Source: Snodgrassella sp945267035
GTDB lineage: Bacteria > Pseudomonadota > Gammaproteobacteria > Burkholderiales > Neisseriaceae
Direction: 5' to 3'
DNA: 64,000 bases
NCBI RefSeq assembly: GCF_026535915.1
Contig: NZ_JAFNPF010000001.1
Location: 2,034,951-2,098,950 of the forward strand
The notes beneath the pieces were generated by a model. That model worked only from the letters and a program-made list of their open reading frames with translations. It made no database searches and had not been told where the DNA came from. This document shows positions 27,389 through 36,126 of the stretch, in pieces (position 1 is the first letter of the stretch; each line of letters starts with the position of its first letter). A program made the position numbers and the translations under genes.

Positions 27389-29416
27389 TTATTTTTCTGC
27401 TGCACCAAACAGCAGATTTTCTTTAATCGCTCGAATTTTATCGCGAATTTGTGCCGCTTCTTCAAACTGTAAATCCCGCGCTGCCGCTTGCATGGCTTTT
27501 TCCAGTTTGGCAATTTCTTTCAACGCCTCTTCCTCATTGTGAATTTCTTTCACTTTAACTTTACTGCGCCCACGCCCCTTCGCTCCGTTGTCATCATGAT
27601 AAACCCCATCAATCAGATCGCGAACCTGCTTTTTAATCTGCTGCGGCACTATGCCATGTTCAGTATTAAAGGCAATTTGTTTCGCCCGACGGCGTTCAGT
27701 TTCCGAAATGGCCGCTTGCATAGAGTCAGTAATTTTATCGGCATACAAAATTGCCTGTCCGTGCACATTACGTGCTGCTCGACCAATGGTTTGAATCAGG
27801 CTGCGATGACTACGCAGAAAACCCTCTTTATCCGCATCGAGAATCGCCACCAGCGACACTTCAGGAATATCTAAACCTTCACGCAATAAGTTAATTCCCA
27901 CCAGCACATCAAACAGACCTAAACGCAGATCACGGATAATCTCCACCCGTTCTACTGTATCGATATCACTGTGCAGATAGCGAACTTTAACCCCCAGTTC
28001 GGAATAGTAATCGGTAAGCTGTTCTGCCATACGTTTGGTTAACGTGGTCACCAATACCCGCTCACCTTTTTCTTTACGAATATTGATTTCTGATAACAGA
28101 TCATCCACCTGCGTCGCTACTGGACGGATAATAATTTCGGGGTCGATAAGCCCAGTGGGACGCACCACTTGTTCAACAACCTGACCCGCATGCTCTTCTT
28201 CATATTTAGCCGGAGTAGCTGAAACAAAAATGGTTTGCGGCATCACCTGTTCAAATTCATTAAATTTCAACGGTCGGTTATCCCGCGCTGAGGGTAAACG
28301 GAAACCATAATCAACCAGATTTTGCTTACGCGAAGCATCGCCTTTGTACATACCACCAATCTGCGTAACAGTGACATGGCTTTCGTCAATAAACATCAAA
28401 GCATTACTGGGCAAATAATCCATTAATGTTGGTGGTGGCTCGCCTTCATTTTTGCCGGAAAAATGCCGTGAATAGTTTTCAATACCCTTGCAAAAACCCA
28501 TTTCATAGAGCATTTCCAAATCGAAGCGAGTACGCTGTTCAATGCGTTGTGCTTCCACCAGTCGACCTTCGCGACTAAACCATTTAATCCGCTCAGCCAA
28601 TTCCTGTTTGATATTTTCACAAGCTCGCAATACCGTATCACGCGGCGTAACATAGTGACTGGAAGGGAAAACGGTGTAGCGACCCACCCGCTGTTGCAAA
28701 CTACCGGACAAGGGATCAAATAACTGCATACGGTCGACTTCATCATCAAACAGGCTGATGCGCAAAGCCAGCTCAGAGCTTTCTGCCGGAAATATATCAA
28801 TCACGTCACCGCGCACGCGAAAAGTACCGCGAGCAAAGTCAATATCTCCACGTTCATACTGCATGGCAACCAGACGGGCAATAATCTCGCGCTGATCCAT
28901 TTTTTGCCCCTCTTTCAGATGCAAAATCATCTGATGATATTCATTGGGGTCACCAATACCATATATCGCCGATACGGTAGCCACAATCACCACATCTTGC
29001 CGTTGCATCAGGCTTTTGGTCGCACTCAAACGCATCTGCTCAATGTGTTCATTAATCGCTGAATCTTTTTCAATAAACAGATCGCGGCTGGGAACATAGG
29101 CTTCTGGCTGATAATAATCATAGTAAGAAACAAAATATTCCACCGCATTTTCCGGAAAAAACTCACGCATTTCTGCATAAAGCTGAGCAGCCAGCGTTTT
29201 ATTATGAGCCATAATAATTGCCGGACGACCACTCTGGGCAATCACATTGGCCATCGTATAAGTTTTACCCGAGCCGGTCACCCCAAGTAATGTCTGACTG
29301 GATAAACCATCCTCCAGCCCTTCCAGCAAACCTTGAATAGCTGTTGGCTGATCGCCAGCCGGCGGAAAGGGACGGTGCAGTTTAAATACACTATTGGGAT
29401 ACTGAATAACATCCAT
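27389..29416 (-). CDS. uvrB: Excinuclease ABC subunit B
   Basis: The damage-verifying subunit of nucleotide excision repair, working with UvrA and UvrC. The 675 residues show Walker A GVTGSGKTYT near residue 46, the beta-hairpin region YYDYYQPEAYVPSRD near 97, the DESH box in FIDESHVT near 344, helicase motif VI QTIGRAARN near 545, and the C-terminal UVR domain LEKAMQAAARDLQFEEAAQ that binds UvrC. It stands alone. No SOS box was noticed upstream. Confidence 0.98.
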   Translation of the reverse strand: MDVIQYPNSVFKLHRPFPPAGDQPTAIQGLLEGLEDGLSSQTLLGVTGSGKTYTMANVIAQSGRPAIIMAHNKTLAAQLYAEMREFFPENAVEYFVSYYDYYQPEAYVPSRDLFIEKDSAINEHIEQMRLSATKSLMQRQDVVIVATVSAIYGIGDPNEYHQMILHLKEGQKMDQREIIARLVAMQYERGDIDFARGTFRVRGDVIDIFPAESSELALRISLFDDEVDRMQLFDPLSGSLQQRVGRYTVFPSSHYVTPRDTVLRACENIKQELAERIKWFSREGRLVEAQRIEQRTRFDLEMLYEMGFCKGIENYSRHFSGKNEGEPPPTLMDYLPSNALMFIDESHVTVTQIGGMYKGDASRKQNLVDYGFRLPSARDNRPLKFNEFEQVMPQTIFVSATPAKYEEEHAGQVVEQVVRPTGLIDPEIIIRPVATQVDDLLSEINIRKEKGERVLVTTLTKRMAEQLTDYYSELGVKVRYLHSDIDTVERVEIIRDLRLGLFDVLVGINLLREGLDIPEVSLVAILDADKEGFLRSHRSLIQTIGRAARNVHGQAILYADKITDSMQAAISETERRRAKQIAFNTEHGIVPQQIKKQVRDLIDGVYHDDNGAKGRGRSKVKVKEIHNEEEALKEIAKLEKAMQAAARDLQFEEAAQIRDKIRAIKENLLFGAAEK

Positions 29417-30832
29417 ACATTAGAAACCTGAAATAAATTCAACCAGAAATAAAGGCAATGAATACCGCGCCATGTCAATACCTTGTCACATAAGGTCATT
29501 TACCCGAAAAGCAAGCTAAGCAACGATGTTTATAACCCATAGCTTGGATAAAAGCACGGCTGCAACCAGACTTTACCTTCAACTTTCATTAACTTACAAA
29601 TCAAATATTTATCTAAGCAACAATCCTAAACTATCCCAGAGCGCTGTCCAACAATGTGCCTCTACCGTCATACACCAACCATCAATAAATCGAATTGATA
29701 TGATGCATCTCATAACAAAAGCTAAGAAAAATAATTAGCGAATAAAAAGCAAACGAAAATCGCTAAAAACGAGGATAAGTACCAATCAAAATCAACACAA
29801 TAGAATGATTAGAAGAATATATTGCTGATAAAAAAAAATTAAAAACAAAAGTGATATTAAAAAAACACTAATAAAACAAAATACTGGATCAGAGCTGGTA
29901 TCAACTTGGCAAAACAACCATGAAAAACCTGAAATTTAGATGAAGAACAAAAAGCCTCAGTGGCAATGATTAAACCAGTTTATGATGAGCAGTTTCATCA
30001 ATGGCAAAAGGTTCAGATATCGTATAGATCTTATTGTGCAATCGCAAAATCGGATTTATTCATACGGAAATTGAGTGATCAATTGCTATCGCGCCTATCA
30101 AAATTATCTCTATACGCTTTAAGCAACAGGCAAATGGCTAAAACACCTATACATCTATTTTCTATTGTATCAATGTCATCCCAGCGTCAATGAACAATTT
30201 AGTGCTAATGCAGAACAAATTTAAGATAAAGGTAAACCATGCTGTTGCGATGAGAGAAGTCTTTTAAAGAAACATCATCAAATAGCTGAACTTAAAGATA
30301 TCGGCAGGAATCTGAGAAATGGCTTATATTGCGCAAATGGATGAAATCCAGAAATAGCAAACCCAGCATTAACTAAGTCTTGATTTAAAATAAAAATTAA
30401 CGCATTAAATCGTTAAAAAATAGATGACATAACATCAGATCAAAAAGACAAAATTGCAGCAGAAAAAAAGTATTCAGGAATACTGTTAACTACCCTAAAA
30501 TTAAAAATTGACAGCGTCGCTAGCGGTTAATTTGGTGTCAATATTTGCATGATACACATCACAGTAAACAGGCAGATTGCTGCTAATCCATATCACGCAG
30601 CAAACATAGCATCAACAATCTGACTCATGAACCATCAACAACGATCGCTTCTGTTGGTGACCGCAAAAAATAAACACGCATAAATATTCTTATCATCCAC
30701 GCCAGAGAGGATGATCATTGCCCCGCTTGTCAGCATAATCTGATCAGCCACAAAAAAGGGCTAAGATGTTTCAAGCTGTTTGTATGCGGGAAAATTAATG
30801 GTTTAATGATTTAATTTAATTGTAATAATCCA
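29417..30832. other. Long gene-poor region with possible coding relics
   Basis: About 1.4 kb, very AT-rich around 29720-29890. A plus-strand stretch near 29945-30200 reads as a plausible 77-codon peptide (VYDEQFHQWQKVQ) without a ribosome site, and the following 200 bp shows broken coding-like text. No family could be recognised. Confidence 0.4.
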
Positions 30833-32086
30833 TTAAAGTTCTGACCGATTTAACTTATCAGTTTTAAACCCTTCTCTGGTTTCCGGTAATAACAACACAC
30901 TAATCACCACCAAACTATAAGCCCAGCTAGCGTCTATACCAATGGCAGTACCTAAACTCATTTTGGCACTCATTCTATTGACGAGAAAAGGCAAAAATGC
31001 AGCCAACAGTCGACCAAAGTTATAACTGAATCCCACTCCAGCACCACGATATTGCTGCGGATATAATTCATTAAATAAAATACCTAATGTTGCTGGTATG
31101 CCGGCTCCAAAAAAGCCTAAAGGAAAACCAAGCAGTAACATATGCACATTATCTAAAGGTAAAAATAAATAACAACGAATGGTGACCGCGGCGCCAATAG
31201 CAAAACAGACGACATTAAATCGTCTGCCAATTTTATCCACTAAATAAGAACTAACTAAACAACCGCAACAAAACGCAATAATGATCACGGTCATGTAGGT
31301 ATTGGTGTGCAGCATGGAAAATTGCCGTTCTTGTCTGAGATAGATCGGCAGCCATGTCGTGATGGTGTGATAACCGCCATGAGCGCCTATGCCAAGTAAA
31401 GAACTTAAAATCGTAATACGCAACATGGGCGGCGAAAAAATACCAAATAATGCCTTAGAGAATTTGGCTGGCTGATCTACAGATAGAGCTATTTCTCGTT
31501 CAGGTTCAACAACATGGCGACGGACAAAGAAAATCAATAACGCTGGCAATAAACCAATGGCGAACATAATACGCCAACCGTTATTTTGGGGTAACAAGCT
31601 TGAACCCACAAAAAATACGATTAATGCCAAAGCAAGACCGATTGCCCAACCACTTTGCATCAACGGCATCATTCTACCGCGATATTGGCTGCGAATAGTT
31701 TCTGCCATCAGCACCGCACCGGCTGCCCATTCGCCACCAATAGCAAAGCCTTGCAGCGCACGTAATATCAGAATTACATAATAATTATTAGCGAAGGCCA
31801 TCATAAAAGTCATGACAGCAAACCAAATAATCATCAATTGTAATGTTTTAACTCGGCCGTATCGGTCTGATAATGCGCCGGCAACCCAACCGCCCAAAGC
31901 AGTGGTTAATAAAGTACAAGCGCTCATCCAGCACAACTTTAATTGGGAAATGGCAAAGGTGGAAATCAGAGTTGGTAATAGCAGTCCAAACATCTGATTG
32001 ACAAAAGTATCCAATCCCCAGCTACTAAAACATGCCCAGAAAGTTTTTTTCTCATTGTTAGAAACATTCTGACACCATTTGGTCAT
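30833..32086 (-). CDS. MFS transporter, NanT/aromatic-acid symporter type
   Basis: A 417-residue, 12-helix inner-membrane transporter of the major facilitator superfamily. The loop SDRYGRVKT after helix 2 and LRALQGFAIGGEWAAGAVLM in helix 4-5 are typical of the sialate and aromatic-acid:H+ symporter families; the second-half loop is VDKIGRR. The substrate cannot be fixed; sialic acid, shikimate or an aromatic or dicarboxylic acid are possible. GAGAGAGA precedes the ATG. It stands alone between two gene-poor regions, without catabolic neighbours. Confidence 0.85.
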   Translation of the reverse strand: MTKWCQNVSNNEKKTFWACFSSWGLDTFVNQMFGLLLPTLISTFAISQLKLCWMSACTLLTTALGGWVAGALSDRYGRVKTLQLMIIWFAVMTFMMAFANNYYVILILRALQGFAIGGEWAAGAVLMAETIRSQYRGRMMPLMQSGWAIGLALALIVFFVGSSLLPQNNGWRIMFAIGLLPALLIFFVRRHVVEPEREIALSVDQPAKFSKALFGIFSPPMLRITILSSLLGIGAHGGYHTITTWLPIYLRQERQFSMLHTNTYMTVIIIAFCCGCLVSSYLVDKIGRRFNVVCFAIGAAVTIRCYLFLPLDNVHMLLLGFPLGFFGAGIPATLGILFNELYPQQYRGAGVGFSYNFGRLLAAFLPFLVNRMSAKMSLGTAIGIDASWAYSLVVISVLLLPETREGFKTDKLNRSEL

Positions 32087-33001
32087 ATTCTCTCTCTTTC
32101 TCTAAATAGTATTCAAGTTTCGATACTCTCCCTCACCCTAAAGATACAAACTTAAATGTCTAGCATTAACAGTTAATTAATAAAAAAAAAATAAATTAGA
32201 GCCTAATTTATCCCAATAAACTAGATAAATCCGGATTAATGTCTTAAATGATTTACATGACGAAGTCACATTAATCATTAACATTTTAATTATTGTGCCA
32301 ATAATGCCAATAAATGCCATTATTTTTCTTCAACATGAATGAATAAGACTATTCCTCCTGACTGGGTAAATAATCAAACTGCAATTATAGGCAAATATAT
32401 TTAGTAATAGTAAATATTTCAATAAAAACAAAACTTTTTACTAAGTAAAATTGATAATTGTACTATTTATGCTAAAAAAAGTATGCAGAAATTAAGCGAT
32501 TCTTTGCCTAAGAATGCTTAGATTAGTCATGTTTGAAACCATAATGTAATTTAGAATTATTTTGAATAAATATACTCTCATAATTTTTGATACGCAGTAT
32601 GAAGAAGTAAACATGTCGGCTTAATGTCTTAAAAGACCTGATATGTGTTAATTTTGTTAAATTAAACCTAAACCAATGTCTAATCTATCTGATTAACTTA
32701 AGTCTATTTATCCATAATCAAACGTAATATCATATGCATCTGCAATTAGAATCATGCTGATATAAATAAATTGATAATATGTTGGTAAAAAACCGACTTA
32801 TTCAGCTAAAAATTAACTCATCCCCCTAGAGCCTGATTACCCTCAAATCAACATCCCTACGCATTCCCATGCTATCTGATTCAGTATGATAGCCAGCATC
32901 CTTGCAATATAAGAGGTACGCAATTTTTTAACATAAAGTTCGTTATATTTTTGATTACTTCATCTGTTATGTGTCTAACCAAATAAGGGTTAGCTAAGAA
33001 T
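32087..33001. other. AT-rich intergenic region, no gene seen
   Basis: About 900 bp of very AT-rich DNA with stops in all frames. The first part presumably holds the MFS promoter. No RNA gene or repeat was identified. Confidence 0.55.
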
Positions 33002-33454
33002 ATTTCATTGAATATAATACAAGCTACATAAACCAGCTTGATGACATATTATGACTTTTTTCAGCATCGAGAATTTTATGCTATTGAGGACTGTCATTCT
33101 GAATCAAAAAAGTTTTTTCAAGCGAGATTGATCAACCATGATTGAGTAATTTTTCTTGCTTACGACCTTAAAACACCATGTGGTTGCGTACAGCTATACT
33201 TTACCTATTCTTCTTTATCCATATCACCAACCCTAATTTTAAATGACTGATATATTATAAAAAGCCACAGAAAGTACGGTATTGCCACCCAATAAATGCA
33301 AAAAGTGAGAAGCTTTGCGAATCATTCTACCTATAATGGAATATCATGGTGCACAGCAATCGAACACCACCAAGCTAGAGCATTGTATGAAAAATTAAAT
33401 GATAAAATTGATGATCAATTTGCTTACTATTTTTTAAAACTAGATCATCAATAA
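33002..33454 (+). pseudogene. GNAT acetyltransferase pseudogene with in-frame stops
   Basis: One uninterrupted frame reads as a nearly complete GNAT N-acetyltransferase: LMTYYDFFQHREFYAIED, then FLAYDLKTPCGCVQLYFTYS, SLSISPTLILND, the acetyl-CoA loop SHRKYGIATQ, and the typical C-terminus EHHQARALYEKLNDKIDD. The frame holds four premature stops, at 33029, 33143, 33248 and 33293, and no frameshift. The third falls where the family usually has Leu or Trp (ILND-stop-Y). The true stop is at 33452-33454. The N-terminus is uncertain. Confidence 0.75.
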
Positions 33455-33573
33455 GTTGAGACAATGGTTGATTGTGTTGTAGTTAGACCGGCATATGCTT
33501 CAGTGGTGGTGGCTAGGTCCATCGCGGTTGAATGAAACAAATGGGCTGACTGCGCTCGAATAGACGGCCTCAT

Positions 33574-34491
33574 CTAAACGGATAAAGAAGAGAAAAACAC
33601 CATCAATACCGGACTAAGCAAATTAACGATAAAACCGAAGCTGATCGCAACCGGTACGGCCGCAATACCACCAGAAGATTGTATCGCCGGTAAGGTAAAA
33701 TCCAGACTGGTTGCACCACCAGAGGCTATAGCTGTACAAGGGAAACGGCGCATCAGGATTGGTATAAAAAAGAGTGCAAAAAATTCTCTGGCCAAATCAT
33801 TAAGCATGGAAATACTGCCCCAGACCGGTCCGTAAACCTGACTGAAAATGATACTGGACAAGGAATACCAACCATAGCCACTACTTAACGCTAAACCTTT
33901 GGACCAAGACACATCAGGCATAATCAGCGCAAACACCAAGCCACCGAGCATACACGAGAGCATAAACAGCAATGAGATCACTACCCCGCGCCGGTTCAGT
34001 AATACCTGTCGCAAACCTATTCCACTGCTGCGCAATTGCATTCCGACAAGAAAAATCAATAAAATCAAAGCATATTTAATTGTTGTTTCTGGATAAAGCC
34101 AAGCACTGATATCACTAAATAACCCACAAGTCAGCCCAATGGCTAAGCAGGCTATCTGTTTGAAACTGCCGCCGAAACTAAATGACTGCTTAGTTTTACT
34201 CGGTTCTTGTGCCGTCAAATGCCACGGGTAGCGACGGTCAAACCAGATCATGAGCAGCAGATTTGCGCCCATAGTACACACAAATAAAACCGACACATTA
34301 ATACTGATCACACTGAGTTGGGCACTGAGATTGGGTACATGCGCCAGAGACAAACCAATCAAAAAGAGGATGGCATAAATCAAATACCCTAAACCACGAT
34401 CCAGCCACACCATTGCCTTTTTGGGTAATCGAATCAAAAACCCCACTAGTAGTGGCAACAAAATAATCAGTAGGGTGATCAGGTTTTGCAT
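33574..34491 (-). CDS. lysO: Lysine exporter LysO (YbjE family)
   Basis: An inner-membrane protein of 305 residues with eight or so hydrophobic helices, matching the LysO/YbjE family (about 300-315 residues). The family hallmarks are SGYGWYSLSSII near residue 205, LNDLAREFFALFFIP near 232, and SGGATSLDFTLP near 260. In E. coli LysO exports lysine and its toxic analogues. The gene is solitary, preceded by the fpr terminator. In E. coli lysO is under ArgP and a lysine-responsive leader; nothing like that is evident in the short upstream gap. Confidence 0.92.
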   Translation of the reverse strand: MQNLITLLIILLPLLVGFLIRLPKKAMVWLDRGLGYLIYAILFLIGLSLAHVPNLSAQLSVISINVSVLFVCTMGANLLLMIWFDRRYPWHLTAQEPSKTKQSFSFGGSFKQIACLAIGLTCGLFSDISAWLYPETTIKYALILLIFLVGMQLRSSGIGLRQVLLNRRGVVISLLFMLSCMLGGLVFALIMPDVSWSKGLALSSGYGWYSLSSIIFSQVYGPVWGSISMLNDLAREFFALFFIPILMRRFPCTAIASGGATSLDFTLPAIQSSGGIAAVPVAISFGFIVNLLSPVLMVFFSSLSV

Positions 34492-34539
34492 AATTTTAGA
34501 AAATTACAAAAAAATGATTAAATCATCTGTTTATTAAAA

Positions 34540-34570
34540 ATCAAAGCAGCATGATGGAAAATCATGCTGC
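34540..34570 (-). terminator. Intrinsic terminator of fpr
   Basis: A perfect 10-bp stem (34546-34555 with 34561-34570), loop of 5 nt, followed by a T-rich tail on the minus strand, 22 nt after the fpr stop. Confidence 0.88.
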
Positions 34571-34591
34571 CCTATTCGCATTTTTGGTGAT

Positions 34592-35368
34592 TTATTGATC
34601 CACAAAAGCTCGCTCAATCACATAATCACCACGTTGTCCCATTTTAGGTGAAATCGATAAACCGAAACTATCCAGTACCGCATAGGAATCTTTCAACATC
34701 GCAGGACTACCACAAATCATGGCACGATCATGTTCCGGCGTCATTTTTGGCAAACCAATATCTTCGAATAGTTTGCCGGATCGCATTAAATCAGTTAAAT
34801 GACCATGATGGACATAATCTTCACGCGATACAACTGGATAATAAATGAGTTTTTCGCGCACCATTTCACCCAGATATTCATGGTTAGGCAATTCAGTAGT
34901 AAAGTGGTCATAATAAGCCAGATCTTTTTGATATCGCACGCCATGAATCAACACAATTTTTTCAAACTGTTCGTATACTTCTGGATCTTTGGTCACACTG
35001 AGAAAAGGAGCCAGTCCGGTACCAGTGGAGAGTAAGTACAGATTTTTACCGGGATTCAAATCGCTGGCAATCAAAGTACCGGTGGGCTTTTTGCTGACCA
35101 AAACTTCATCACCCACTTGCAAATGCTGCAAACGACTGGTGAGCGGACCATCCTGAACTTTAATACTGAAAAAGGCCAACTCTTCTTCCCAGTTAGCACT
35201 GGCAATACTGTAGGCACGCATCAGCGGTTTACCGTCTACCATCAAGCCGATCATGACAAACTGACCATTCTGAAAGCGCAATGAATCATCGCGGGTGCAG
35301 GTAAAGGTGAAATATGCATCTGTCCAATGGTGTACGGACAGGACTTTCTGTACGTTATAAGCTGCCAT
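34592..35368 (-). CDS. fpr: Ferredoxin-NADP+ reductase
   Basis: A 258-residue flavoprotein that exchanges electrons between NADPH and ferredoxin or flavodoxin. FAD binding is shown by RAYSIAS near residue 51, the NADP-binding region by LLSTGTGLAPFLS near 112 and MICGSPAML near 218. The C-terminal YVIERAFVDQ is typical of the proteobacterial subclass with an extended tail. A GGAT site lies 6 nt before the ATG. A second, divergent homologue is encoded at 41675-42451. Confidence 0.95.
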   Translation of the reverse strand: MAAYNVQKVLSVHHWTDAYFTFTCTRDDSLRFQNGQFVMIGLMVDGKPLMRAYSIASANWEEELAFFSIKVQDGPLTSRLQHLQVGDEVLVSKKPTGTLIASDLNPGKNLYLLSTGTGLAPFLSVTKDPEVYEQFEKIVLIHGVRYQKDLAYYDHFTTELPNHEYLGEMVREKLIYYPVVSREDYVHHGHLTDLMRSGKLFEDIGLPKMTPEHDRAMICGSPAMLKDSYAVLDSFGLSISPKMGQRGDYVIERAFVDQ

Positions 35369-35611
35369 TTATTATCCAATATCTTAGGAAGCGGTATCTT
35401 TAGCGTAAACCGAAAACAAGTTAGCATAACAGCTAACAGCCTTTTATTCACTCAATCAGAGTGTAAAGGAGGGATTTTAAGCCAAATTTATTCTTTATAC
35501 AACGATATTTAGAGTATTAGCTTTAAAACTAATGTTGATGCGACACCTTGTCGGAAAACTGGCTTGCATGCAATGTAGCAAACCACCATTGTCGTCTAGC
35601 TCAAGAAGTGG
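35369..35611. other. Intergenic region upstream of fpr
   Basis: About 240 bp that presumably carries the fpr promoter. No coding relic or repeat was recognised. Confidence 0.5.
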
Positions 35612-35638
35612 TTAAAAAAACTGGCTGTAACCAGTTTG
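35612..35638 (-). terminator. Orphan intrinsic terminator after the transposase relic
   Basis: A 7-bp perfect stem (35618-35624 with 35631-35637), 6-nt loop, followed by seven T on the minus strand. The only thing upstream of it on this strand is the decayed transposase, whose 3' end it probably marked. Confidence 0.7.
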
Positions 35639-35640
35639 TC

Positions 35641-36110
35641 AGAAACGTTTTTCAAGCAGCATCACCATGTTATTGCACATCATTATGTAATCAAGCATGC
35701 ATGATTTTACTATCATTACCCATGCGATAAACCATAGCCAACTTGATTTTTAGAGCAGCATGAAATGATATTTCAATTTGACCGGCACAGACTCATTATT
35801 TATTTTATTTCTTGCTAATACAAAGCGATGTTCAGCAAGCAACATGCGCACAATTGTGCTAACGAGTTTCCGCTCCATAGCGTGCTTATTGCCGAATACG
35901 AAAATGAATATGATTAGGAATGACAATGAACATATTTCATTGCATTTGGCGCCACTTACCCGAAGCAGCATTCTGGGCAAATTCATCAATAATATATTGC
36001 ATAACCATGCCGCCGCTGTGATTATTTACGCAAAGTTGCACAGCAAGCTGGCAGGTTATGTTTACAGATCAATAAAATTTTTTAATGCAGCACACGCAAA
36101 GTGTTGAGCA
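35641..36110 (-). pseudogene. Decayed REP-associated/Y1-type (HUH) transposase
   Basis: On the minus strand one frame reads GGMVMQYIIDEFAQNAASGK and WRQMQ, a TGA, then NMFIVIPNHIHFRIRQ. PNHIH is the histidine-rich HUH box of the Y1 transposases (REP-associated, IS200-like). A second frame continues as FGNKHAMERKLVSTIVRM, which fits the family's later helix. Stops and frameshifts break it at several points, and the catalytic tyrosine could not be located. The ends are approximate. An intact terminator follows at 35612-35638. Confidence 0.6.
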
Positions 36111-36126
36111 AATAATTACTGCGAAA

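Noticed and set aside
27356..27400. Repeat around CACTGG after uvrB that looked like a terminator
   Set aside because: The two arms are direct rather than inverted repeats, so no proper stem forms.
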